Below, piece after piece: positions 51,363 through 61,334 of a stretch of DNA of 64,000 bases (positions are counted from its first letter, which is position 1; each line of letters begins with the position of its first letter). The notes under the pieces were generated by a model, which made no database searches, had not been told where the DNA came from, and saw only the letters and a list, made by a program, of their open reading frames with translations. The DNA is from Semisulcospira habei (taxonomy: Eukaryota; Mollusca; Gastropoda; Semisulcospiridae): contig BTPG01000001.1 of assembly GCA_036245525.1 (NCBI GenBank), positions 178,837,958-178,901,957 of the forward strand, in the 5' to 3' direction. The position numbers and the translations under genes are program-made.

Positions 51363-52013
51363 AAATAGTATCAAATAAAACCTTAAATGTAATGGGGGGG
51401 GGGGGGGGGGGGGGGAGAGTAAAAGTTCATGCATGCAGCCAGTTAGCATTTTTAATAACTTGCAACTAAAAGCAGGTTTGCTCTACGTTGCTTGAAAGCC
51501 CTAAACTAGCCAGTAGCTGCCATCACTTTTCAAACATAAACACTTCTGCAACAGATGGTTACAAAACATGTGCATGTCTTATTAAAATGTTATGTGCAAC
51601 AACAAAAAAACATGAGGCAAGCTTAAGTGATCAGGCAGACTATACTTGTAAAAATAAACAATAATATGTTTACAAGCATCTTGGCCCGACTGACTTAACA
51701 GTGTAGCAAACTGAATATTTGAATCAGAATGAAACTTAATATTGCAATCAAAATTAGTTTAATTTTCTTCTGACATGGACAGTTTAGTTGAAATTAATGT
51801 CCAATGCTTGAAGTTGATGTTGCTTTGACCGGAAAAAAAGTTAATTAAAAATTCTAAGATGGTAGACAGAAATGACAGATCTATACCATATATAACCATT
51901 AGACAACATATATTTTATAAGTTTTCATAACAAAAGAAATTGTAGTTTTCACAAAACATGCACTACATTCTAGTTTCTACTTAATATGATAAATCTGATG
52001 ACAACAGGTATGA

Positions 52014-52397
52014 TTAACCCTTTGGCTGTCTGTATTGCACTATAAGTCACAATGATTCCTGCAGGAATCATCACAATGCCAGGCTGTCTGTATTACACTA
52101 TAAGTCGCAATGATTCCTGCAGGAATCATCACAATGCCAGGCTGTCTGTATTGCACTATAAGTCACAATGATTCCTGCAGGAATCATCACAATGCCAGGC
52201 TGTCTGTATTGCACTATAAGTCACAATGATTCCTGCAGGAATCATCACAATGCCAGGCTGTCTGTATTGCACTACAAGTCACAATGATTCCTGCAGGAAT
52301 CATCACAATGCCAGGCTGTCTGTATTGCACTATAAGTCACAATGATTCCTGCAGGAATCATCACAATGCCAGGCAGTACTGATAGCCAGAGGGTTAA
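52014..52397. mobile_element. TTAA-flanked MITE enclosing a 58-bp palindromic tandem array
   Basis: The outer ends TTAACCCTTTGGCTGTC and GATAGCCAGAGGGTTAA are inverted. Between them a 58-bp unit recurs about six times (period 58; units start at 52023, 52081, 52139, 52197, 52255, 52313) with very few differences. Each unit carries the perfect 20-base palindrome ATGATTCCTGCAGGAATCAT. This lies in the 3' flank or UTR of the minus-strand host gene ending at 52436. Confidence 0.8.
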
Positions 52398-52435
52398 GCA
52401 GCATGCAGAGAAACTAAAACTATACTAATTCACTG

Positions 52436-52572
52436 TCAGTGTGTGTGCTCGCTTTGCCGCCTCCCTCCTCTGCTTATTCCCATCGCGATCAATTGATCCA
52501 GTAACTGAGTAAGCCATTTAGCTAAAACGTGGTCTATGTCTGTTGCACTGCCATGGCACCATCTCACACCAT
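52436..52572 (-). CDS. Last coding exon of an unrecognised host gene
   Basis: The minus-strand acceptor GCATTTTATTTTCAG ends at 52573. The exon begins with two bases completing the Asp codon left by the exon at 54980, then reads GVRWCHGSATDIDHVLAKWL, continues with a helical leucine-rich stretch, and ends SEHTH at a TGA (52436-52438). The frame, splice signals and phase all agree with the upstream exon. No repeat partner was found. Confidence 0.6.
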
Positions 52573-52614
52573 CTGAAAATAAAATGCATGTCTGATTACT
52601 GAATCCTGTAGAGT

Positions 52615-52765
52615 TGACCTTTAAGAGAGGTCACTGAAATTGGTGTTTATACTGTGGTCTTCGAAAGTACCCTTGGGCCAAGTCTGAACATTTACAGAAG
52701 ACTGTGGCTTGCTTAGTCTCAGAGAAATACCAATTGATGCATGTTTCATGACGGGCAATGGCTAA
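52615..52765. repeat. Repeat with GGCCAAGT core, copy 2 (partner 29440-29725)
   Basis: Diverged: TTGACCTTTAAGAGAGG, TGGGCCAAGTCTGAACATTTACAGAAGACTGTGGCTTG and CTCAGAGAAATACCAA match the earlier copy in order. It lies in the intron between the two minus-strand exons. Confidence 0.55.
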
Positions 52766-52989
52766 AACTAAAAACCATCTGACAGATGACCCAAAACAAA
52801 GACTCACTTCGGTCAGTTTTGCAATATCCATGCAGTCACTTGAATGGTTTGATCCCATTTTGGACTTCAGTTTTCTTTTAAGTCCCTTCTATTTATAGAA
52901 GGAGCTTTTAGGAAAGGTCGCAGTGGGGCGAATTTAATACTAATAACATGTCCATGATGTCAAGGCGGGCAGGCTAAACCTCTAACAAT

Positions 52990-53150
52990 TGAAGCAACAA
53001 GATAAAAATTACGTCATGTCTAGTTACACTAACTTCGCTGCTGAACGTACATTTGGCGTGAAGCGCCGTATGTGCGAATGTATGCGTGCATATGTATGTA
53101 AACAAGAGTTCTAATCTTTGATATTTCTGTACACACAAGCTTGAATTTGA
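52990..53150. repeat. Interspersed repeat R3, copy 2
   Basis: See 41215-41490. It shares AACAAGATAAAAAT, GCGCCGTATGTGCG-like and CACAAGCTTGAA phrases. A third, weaker relative may lie near 53550-53740. Confidence 0.5.
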
Positions 53151-53929
53151 AACTTGGTCTTGGTGAAATACTTTCTTAAGTGGGTGGCGGCTAAGACAAC
53201 CTCCGAGCATATTGTAATTGAATGACTCATTGAAGACATAAACAACCGTTTATAGAAAGTCGGTTGACTCAGATTAGAGACCGTAATTTTTGTCATAATT
53301 ACTTGAACCTATAGCTAGTTTGGAGAAAGACATTGGATAAGTTTGTTAGCCAGCTTTTCATCCTTTCAACTTCTTTAGTAAAAATTAATTCTTTTCAGAA
53401 AGGCATTAAAACACTAAAAAAACTTTACTTCTAGAGAAAGTCAGACAGTGGCGGTGACGTAAGAGGCAACTCCGTCACTACGTAGATACTGACATAATAC
53501 TCTAAATATAATAATATATTTATAAAGTGCTAACTCCATGCAGTGCAGGCTCCAACATCTGAATGGGCTCTAAAATATGATGGCATTCTCTCTTGCACGA
53601 GTGGCCCTCTCTCTCGCACAAACATGCGCGCATTTCCAGGAGGAATAGATCCTCATGCGCACTCCAGGCGCCTCTTGGAGATGTTTGGAGCGCGCGTGCA
53701 TGCACGCACACACACATCGACGCGCTTTAAGAATTGGATGCAGGTGACCAGTGTACTTAGTATATCATGTAGTTAGGTAAAGTCAACCTGCTTTCACACA
53801 AATTATAGCAAGACTGAAATTGTACTATGAAGTTCTAGTTTTGTCACAATTTTCTCAAGCCTATGATTACTATGAAGTGAAAGTGAAACTCATATCCCGT
53901 AAAACTAAATGAATACGTAAAAACTAAAA

Positions 53930-54800
53930 CTTACGCCATGACAAATGATGTTTGACAAATCAATGACCTCGGCTGTTTGGCCCAGCGCTAGAAGTGGCCA
54001 CTTAGTTTGTTCCAGGCGCAGTACAGCAGGGAAAATGACTACATTTTGTTTTTCATGACTTTCTTATTTACCGTTCAAGTATGTGATGCAAAGCTTTGTT
54101 TGTTTAAAAGCGGACATTCTGCCCAACACACTGACACCAAACACACTATAGTTGTGACAAACCAGTAGCCAGCAGGATAAGGTGGAAATAAAGAGAGAAA
54201 AACAGATCTCACAAAGTTTTGCATCACACACTAGAACGGTAAATAAGAAAGTCATGAAAAACAAAAGGTAGTCATTTTCCCTGCTGTACTGCGCCTAGCA
54301 GGAAGCCCGCTCATCAGCTAGCCTGACAGCTGAGACTCGCTGCCTCAGTGTGCGAGCACAACTTGTGACCCAGTTTCTCGGCTCGCCTGGAACAAACTAA
54401 GTGGCCAAACTGAAACAGCCGTGTGACGCGTATGTCTTGACATACGCGTCACACGGCTGTTTCAGTTTGGCCACTTAGTTTGTTCCAGGCGAGCCGAGAA
54501 ACTAGGTCACAAGTCGTGGTTGGTTGGTTAGTTCGGGTTTAACGTCCACAGCACCGAGGTGATCATGGACGGCCCTGACGGGTGGGTTATGGGGGACTGG
54601 GAAATCTATTGCCTATGGAGTACGACCTGAACACTGATAACACTGATCAACTCAGGCGCACTCCAACTGTGCCACTTTGATTTACCAGGACCTTTCAACG
54701 GACATGCTATTGAATAAATCCGTTTTTTCCCCTGGATTGTGAGTCCATCTACCGGGGCCAAGTCGTGCTCGCGCACTGAGGCATTATAGAACTCACCGAC
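53930..54800. mobile_element. Foldback element with two nested hairpins, interrupted by a SINE
   Basis: Hairpin A: 54017-54107 pairs with about 54213-54295 (shared GCGCAGTACAGCAGGGAAAATGACTAC). Hairpin B: 54342-54436 pairs with 54439-54518 and, after the SINE, 54768-54782, with only two bases (TT) between arms and about two mismatches. TTAGTTTGTTCCAGGCG occurs three times. There is no transposase. It lies in the intron of the minus-strand host gene. Confidence 0.75.
54519..54759 (-). mobile_element. Short retroelement with GGTTTAACGTCC end (second SINE type)
   Basis: A 241-bp insertion with AAGTCGTG at 54511-54518 and 54760-54767. Its left end TTGGTTGGTTAGTTCGGGTTTAACGTCC is the reverse complement of a (AACC)n-tailed molluscan SINE/LINE 3' end. 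It interrupts the right arm of foldback hairpin B, which otherwise continues at 54768. Confidence 0.75.
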
Positions 54801-54979
54801 GCATTGGCAGATCTGTGTGACTTTTTCAATAGGAGATAATTCAACATCAGAATCAGATCAAAGACAAAAGCGAGGACAGCACTCATATAGAACTTAGAAG
54901 GGACTTTGTGGGTTATGCTTTATCCCATCTTGTTTTAATAGGAATAAAAGAGAGCATTAATTACTTAATTATAATTTAC

Positions 54980-55145
54980 CAATGATTGCGTTGTGCAAGT
55001 TACACAGTCTGCTGAAGGCTTCTTTCCCCTTTTTCCAGGGAGGTTGTAAAATATCCAGACACTGACTTGTCCTCATCAAAAAGGGCATTGTCCTCTGTAC
55101 ACAATCTTTAAAGTCCAAGCCTCCAACATGGGATAAGTACAGAAT
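54980..55145 (-). CDS. Internal coding exon of an unrecognised host gene
   Basis: The acceptor TTTTTTTCTGTGTGTGTTTGCAG precedes 55145 and the donor ATTG|GTAAAT lies at 54980. The 166-base exon reads ILYLSHVGGLDFKDCVQRTM, then a mostly helical stretch, ending SRLCNLHNAII with one base over. That single G plus AT from the exon at 52572 makes Asp, so the two exons join in phase. I do not recognise the family. The two exons give about 100 C-terminal residues of a cytosolic-looking protein. Confidence 0.6.
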
Positions 55146-55347
55146 CTGCAAACACACACAGAAAAAAATAAAACGCTTTTTACAAATAAAATTTGTCCAA
55201 AAGAATCACAATCAAAATTTACCTTTCTCTGTAGTTTCCCTGCATAGAGCAGAAAGCATAAAACGAAACACAAAACTGCATGTAAATTATAATAAAATAT
55301 TAGTTTCTTAAACCTCCAGCTACATAACTAAATTCATCAACCCAAGC

Positions 55348-55927
55348 TCCTTACTGATGCCATGTCTGTCCTTGAGGCAGCAACAGCAAGCAAACTGCCA
55401 CGTCTACAAGAGGCACTGCAAAACATTAAGTGCACCAGACTGGTGCTGCAGTGGATCCCTTCACACTGTGGCATCTACGGCAATGAAGAAGCTGACAGAA
55501 TGGCAAAAGCGGGCGCAGAGAAAGAACAAGATGAAAATGGAGTCAGTTTCACAGAGATGAAGACCATCATTAAGTCTGTGTACAGACCACCACAACGGCC
55601 CATAGACAGTTACCATCAGCTGTCCAGACAAGAGCAGGTGACCATCTTTCGTCTGAGGACCGGGCACAACCGACTCAATTTCCACCTGCACAGACGCTTC
55701 CACCTCGTGCCATCTCCCCTGTGCCCTTGTGGAGAAGCAGAGCAGACCACAGAGCACATCCTCCAGGACTGTGGGAACCACCAGCCGCTGAGGGAGGAGA
55801 TATGGCCGAAGCCCGCCACTCTACAAGAGAAACTGTACGGGCCTGTGGAGGCACTACAGAAGACCACAGATTTCATTTTGAGAGCCAAACTCCAAGTGTG
55901 ACGGCGTTCGAGAAGAAGAAGAAGAAG
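55348..55927 (+). mobile_element. I-like LINE 3' end with RNase H domain
   Basis: A 580-bp insertion flanked by ATCAACCCAAGC at 55336-55347 and 55928-55939, with a (GAA)n tail. The open frame 55362-55901 encodes the C-terminal half of an RNase H domain (WIPSHCGIYGNEEADRMAK) and a zinc-type end (CPCGEAEQTTEHILQDC), as in I/Ingi/Nimb-type LINEs that carry RNase H after RT. It is truncated by incomplete reverse transcription. The ORF is still intact. Confidence 0.9.
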
Positions 55928-55994
55928 ATCAACCCAAGCAGCACACCACAAAACAAGAAAATGCAAACAATATTCAGATTTCAAATGTATAATT

Positions 55995-56110
55995 ACCATG
56001 TTGTTCCTGGTCGCCGCGCGTTGTCTAGGACTGTGTTGAGGTCAGTCTCCAGCTCTGCACGATCTTGTAGCTGTAGTGGGAATTCCTGATTTTTCTCCTC
56101 TTCGACCAGT
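55995..56110 (-). CDS. Possible upstream exon of the minus-strand host gene
   Basis: A protein-like frame LVEEEKNQEFPLQLQDRAEL continuing to NTVLDNARRPGTT precedes a donor ACATG|GTAATT near 56000. Its phase does not join directly to the exon at 55145, so either another exon lies between, or this is a 5' exon whose final ATG (AACAACATG) is the start codon. Weak. Confidence 0.25.
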
Positions 56111-56669
56111 ACGACTCATCTTTAAAATCCATCTTTTCTCAAGGAGAAGTTTAAAATTGTACTATACACGTACGTATACCTTAATCAGCAAGTGCACGTG
56201 GCGTCAGCGAAAGAAATATAGAAGAAAGAAAGCTGGAACTTGGTCTGGCAATGGAATTTGTAGCCTTGATCTGCAGTCAAATTTGGCGGAAATAATCGCA
56301 GCAGGTGCTATACCGGCATGCAATGCAGCGTCTGACAAAACATAGAATGTGGCGAATAAATGTTATATAAAAAATTTATTTAACAAAAAAAAGTCACGGC
56401 GTGCCAAAACTATGGTAAAAGATTGCCGTTGTATATTTATTTTCAAGATAAATGTCGGCTAGATTTAAAATTTCATCTGTCAATGTTGCGAACTGGCTCG
56501 CCTATCGTGTGCCAACATTTGCAGGCGAAGCAGCGAGCGGGCGCGGTACAGCCTCCGGCGGCTCGCGTGATTGTTCCAGCTTGGCACCAAGATTGATTAT
56601 ACCGGCGCGCGCGCGGGCTCACGCGATACCGGCGTGCGTGTTGGTTTCAGCATGGCGCTAAGCTCTCGC

Positions 56670-57147
56670 TTACAGGCCACACAGGGCAATTAGGTTACGC
56701 CCCCTTTTCACACACTGTTATCTGTTAGCCTCTTGCAGCATAAAACTATGAACGAAGAACTTTTCTGCCAAAACAAAAAATCCACGCGGAGCACATCACA
56801 GGAGAAGCTATTTCAGCAATTCTTAAAAAAATTAAGAGTTAGCGTTTTTCACAACACTCAAATGCATTAAGTACCCCATGACAAAACTGTCGTCTGCAAG
56901 CCTGCATACAACCGTGCACATGCCCCAATTAGGCTCCCATGAACACACTAGGTCGACTAAAATTACCCAGATTTTGCTCTTTTTCACACCACCTGTCATG
57001 CCTTTTGTTGCTCAAAACGCCAAAAAAGGCACACAATTGAAGTTTTACACCCTAAAAAAATGGCAAAAAGGGAGGAAATTTTTTTAACTATTTCTGGCGG
57101 AAAAGTTACTACATGCACCGGAAGCAATTGCCCTGTGTGGCCTGTAA
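56670..57147. mobile_element. DNA-transposon-like repeat with TTACAGG..CCTGTAA ends, copy 1
   Basis: It begins TTACAGGCCACACAGGGCAATT and ends AATTGCCCTGTGTGGCCTGTAA, a perfect 22-base terminal inverted repeat. 478 bp, non-coding. A second copy follows at 58689. Confidence 0.85.
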
Positions 57148-57889
57148 TAAAACAAAAAAAGTTGTCAGCTGCAATCAAAACTTTATCACTGATAACCATA
57201 CCCTATAAGAAGATACACTGCCAAGTTTCAGACATGAATGGCTGATGGTTTTAAAGCTGCACCAAAATTACTACCTGCACCCCTTGGTGCCTGGAGTACC
57301 ATTCGCTCCTGCGGCTGACTGTCAGCACCACACATGTAAAGATCCAAAAAGAAAGACTTATGTTCAAGCTAGCAACCCTATATTTTGCAGACAAGCAGAC
57401 ACACATGTTACGCATTCAAAACAACCAGCAAGCACAATTTTCAACAGTTGGTTATTTTTTGGCAATTTATTTGCTATACTACCCCCCCAAGCAAGAACCA
57501 TTTTGACAGTTTTTTCAACTTTGAACCCAACTGGACAACATAGAAAAGCCCTTGCACTGTTTAAAAAAATTCAGCAAACTGCCTAACCACAACTAGTCTG
57601 CATGAGGTGTCATTTCTTTTATTCCCTCCTTCCAGCTTTAAACAAGGCTTAAGATACTGAAGGCAACTGAAGCTATGTTCCACACTTTCTCTGAAAATGA
57701 ATCACCAGCCAACATGCTTTTTCTTGCAAACAGCTACAAATCCTTGTACCAGCCAACTCAAGGGACCAAGGTGCTTCTCTGACTTTGACTACTTTGCATG
57801 GCAAAGCAGCAGAATGCTTTAAATAGTGTAAAATGCTTGAAAAAGTAGCAAAAATTTCACGTGAACGCGTGCGTTCATTCGGGAGAGGG
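57148..57889. other. Non-coding stretch between the repeats
   Basis: No protein family is visible in its short frames and no partner was found in the window. It may be part of a larger composite whose ends are the two 478-bp copies, but that is speculative. Confidence 0.35.
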
Positions 57890-58125
57890 GGGGAGGGGGG
57901 GGGGGGGGGGAAGGTGTGCGTGTTAATGCTTTGGGTTAGTATTATTAGGGTAAGCATAGTAGAGTTAGGATTAGGGTTAACATAGTTTTGGGATCTGAGT
58001 TAGCATAGTAACGTTAGGCGTACCATGACTGAGGGTTGGGGGTGAGGGATATTTGGGGGTGGGGGGGGGGGGGCATGGGGGCAAGAAGGTGGTGTTTGGG
58101 GTGGGTGGTGGGTGGGTGGAAATGT
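57890..58125. repeat. G-rich low-complexity stretch
   Basis: G runs at 57887-57911 and about 58060-58073 with GGGTTAG- and GGGTGG-type repeats. GGGTTA-like phrases between (TTAGGGTAAG, TTAGGATTAGGGTTAACAT) are degenerate and not telomeric arrays. Confidence 0.8.
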
Positions 58126-58688
58126 GTGGCATGGATTTTTAGGCATAATAGATATGCTCAGGATACAGCAGGATGATTTGTGTTTGAAAAAAGTGAAGAG
58201 ATTTCTCACACACTAATTTCTCGATAATATTTATGACAACCGTGCCTTTTCACCGCACCACACCATCTAAACCGACTTCAGAAAACAGTCAAAACAACAT
58301 GTTTTGGTGTCACCACACTGAGGTTTGCAGTTTACAGCATGTTTTCACTAAGATGACCCTCACAAAGCCCAAAATACACTGTGCAGGATAAACGGGTATT
58401 TTGAATGCAGTCAAAACAAAAGCAAAAAAAATCGGCCAACCGACAAAAATCAAATTTGACTAAATTTCATCTAGATGACACCGTAATGACTGTTACCTTG
58501 TCAGAAGGGTTTTTGAATGACTACTATGACAGAACATGTGACCTGGGATTGTTCCTGTGTGTTTTCTAGTCTTTTAAAAGTGCCAACATGGCCTAAAAAC
58601 ACCTGATATCAGCATAAAAAGCAAAAAATGTCGATTTTTGGGCACAATCTCCTTCCAAACGCCAATAGTAGAAAAATTCACTCTGCCT
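58126..58688. other. Non-coding stretch, nothing recognised
   Basis: AT-rich sequence without a credible ORF, RNA or repeat partner. Confidence 0.4.
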
Positions 58689-59162
58689 TTACAGGCCACA
58701 CAGGGCAATTAGGTTACGCCCCCTTTTCACACACTGTTATCTGTTAGCCTCTTGCAGCATAAAACTATGAACGAAGAACTTTTCTGCCAAAACAAAAAAT
58801 CCACGCGGAGCACATCACAGGAGAGAAGCTATTTCAGCAATTCTTAAAAAAATTAAGAGTTAGCGTTTTTCACAACACTCAAATGCATTAAGTACCCCAT
58901 GACAAAACTGTCGTCTGCAAGCCTGCATACAACCGTGCACATGCCCCAATTAGGCTCCCATGAACACACTAGGTCGACTAAAATTACCCAGATTTTGCTC
59001 TTTTTCACACCACCTGTCATGCCTTTTGTTGCTCAAAACGCCAAAAAAGGCACACAATTGAAGTTTTACACCCTAAAAAAATGGCAAAAAGGGAGGAAAT
59101 TTTTTTAACTATTTCTGGCGGAAAAGTTACTACATGCACTGGAAGCAATTGCCCTGTGTGGC
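58689..59162. mobile_element. DNA-transposon-like repeat, copy 2 (right end cut)
   Basis: It matches 56670-57147 with few differences (one 2-base insertion, GGAGAGAAGC versus GGAGAAGC). Its right terminus stops at ..CCCTGTGTGGCC and continues into a CCAATATATCGGCC-type repeat instead of TGTAA. Confidence 0.85.
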
Positions 59163-59240
59163 CATACTGGCCCAATATATCGGCCATTAACCAGCAATGG
59201 ACCAATATTTGCCCAAGATACTGTGCGTGCTGGGCGTTGC
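59163..59240. repeat. CCAATAT-type repeat fragment
   Basis: CTGGCCCAATATATCGGCCATTAACCAGCAATGGACCAATATTTGCCC then GTGCGTGCTGGGCGTT, the inverted relative of the start of the minisatellite at 49881. Confidence 0.55.
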
Positions 59241-61131
59241 TTTCAATGGTGAACTGCTTTCGGGAAAAGGAGAGGGATTCAATCTAGAAGGGCTGCTAGA
59301 ACTGCCAGACTGAACTATAAAAGCAAGATCGAAACAAAATTTACTGCTGCCAATGCTAGAGAGGCCTGGAATGGTCAGAACTGCATGATGGGCAGGCAGC
59401 AAAAGAAACGAGCAAGGTTTTGCGCTGGGAATCCAGTTGAGATGGCAAACGATCTAAATCGTTTTACTCATGGTTCGATGGCAGGAACCCTAGTGATAAC
59501 TGTGATGAATTGTGCCAGTCCATCGTGCCTGAACCTTTGTCAATTACTGAAGAGGAGATAGTGAACATCTTCAGTTTCTAAGCTGAATGCACACAAAGCA
59601 CCTGGACCAGATGGGTTAGGTGAAAAAGTATTGAAAACCTGTGCAGGTCACCTATTGGGAAAGATCTTCACTACTATCTTTCAGTCCCTGCTTGATCTTC
59701 ATACTGTCCCTACTTCTTGGAAATCATCAATCATTGTTCCGATTCCTAAAAAAAAACAATGCTTGTGAATTCAACGATTTCTGCCCAGTTGCATTGACCT
59801 CTATTCTGCCAAATGTATGGAAAGGGTGGTGCGGAGGCATCTGTTAAATGATGTCGCCAAACTCCTGGATCCACTCCAATTTGCTTACAAAAATCATAGG
59901 GATGTGGAAGATGCATGCCTTACTTTGTACAATTTTGTTTCTCGACATCTTGAAAATTCAAAAGGACATGTGAGAATTCTTTTTATTGACTTTTCCAATG
60001 CTTTTAATACTGTTGAACCACTGATGCTTTTGCAGCTTATGATGGACTTTAATGTGAACACAAGCATTATTCTGTGGGTGCAAGACTTTTTGAAGGACAG
60101 ACCACAATGGTACATGGCAGTCTGTCAGACCAAATGGTGTTAAATACGAGCTGCCCTCAAGGTTGTGTCCTCTCTCTGACATTGTTTTCTATATATACAC
60201 AGACCATATGCGTTGTCATACTGCCACTTCTCGTCTCCTAAACGGTTCTCAGACGACATGGCTCTTGTATGCCTACTCCAAAAAGAAGACAGTCTGGCTG
60301 AGTACTTTACACAGATAGCAGTATTTGAGTCATGGTGCAAAGACAGTTTTCTAAAAATGAATGTACAGAAAACGAAGGAACTCGTCATTGATGACAGGAA
60401 AGTTGATGATATTTTTGTATCTGTCTCAATTAATAACCAACCTGTAGAAGTGGTCACGGAATTTAAATACCTTGGCACAGTTGTGGATAGTATGCTGTCT
60501 TTTACTGGAAACACCGATCTGATTGTGAAAAAAGCAAACCCGCGTCTGTACCTTCTTAGGAAACTTGAGATGTTTTGATGTTAGTTCCAAGCTTTTACAA
60601 TCCGTTTATAGAAGCCTGATTGGAAGCATACTGACTTTTAACATCACTGCTTGGTATGGCAACCTCAGTATGAAAAACAGGGGCAGTCTGTCATGTATTG
60701 TCAGAACAGCTGGGAAGATCATTGGCCTAGGATAATTAGGTAATTAGACCCATTAGATAATCTGTACCATAGAGCGGTCCGAAGGATAGCTGCTAGCATT
60801 GTCGGTGATCCTCGTCACCCACTATTTGATCAGTTTCAAATGCTACCATCAGGAAGACGTTTCAACATGCCACTTGCCAAAAAGAATGTTTTTAAGAAGT
60901 CTTTTATTCCAACTGCTGTCTCGATTTTGAACTCTTGTTCATAACGCCGTGATGCTCTACTCAACATCACATTCCATCTGACAGATTGCCTGTGATAGAC
61001 TGCTGCAATGATAATTTTCATGGAATGTTCTTGTAATGTTTATTAGTGTCTTGTATTGTTGTTTTATGACGAGCTAAAAGGCAAATTTCTGTTGTGCTTC
61101 GACTTGAACAGACAAAGTTGTATTGTATTGT
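59241..61131 (+). mobile_element. CR1/Rex-like LINE fragment, decayed
   Basis: RT blocks in shifting frames: APGPDGLGEKVLKTC (59600), SSIIVPIPKK (59725), RVVRRHLLNDVAKLLDPLQF then FIDFSNAFNTVEP (59820-60020), FSDDMAL at about 60243 (the catalytic position, FADD changed to FSDD), and a C-terminal part to about 60960. The tail is TTGTATTGTATTGTAT at 61110-61131. Many frameshifts make it old. The family call is from motif style only. Confidence 0.75.
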
Positions 61132-61164
61132 ATAACCGCTTAGGTCGGATTGCAGGCATAACAC

Positions 61165-61330
61165 AGTCTCCTTTTATTGCTAAATCAGTGTTTCTTTGAT
61201 ACCCAACTGACCAGGCCGCCAATAGCCTGTGACCATCAGAGCATGTACCTGGTATGCTCTCTCCAACGGGATGTACTATCAGCTGTACTTGATGTGTCAC
61301 CTGTGGTCTGATTCGAAACCAACCAACTAA
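61165..61330 (+). repeat. Interspersed repeat R2, copy 2
   Basis: Partner of 32105-32210, slightly longer, with an extra CCAGGCCGCCAATAGCC segment. Confidence 0.65.
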
Positions 61331-61334
61331 AGGT

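Noticed and set aside
52023..52380. Regularly spaced repeats that could suggest a CRISPR array
   Set aside because: Units are contiguous 58-bp tandem copies with no unique spacers, in eukaryotic DNA, and inside a TTAA-flanked MITE.
57890..58020. TTAGGG-like phrases suggesting an interstitial telomere
   Set aside because: Only isolated degenerate units (TTAGGGTAAG, TTAGGATTAGGG) are present, not a tandem array.
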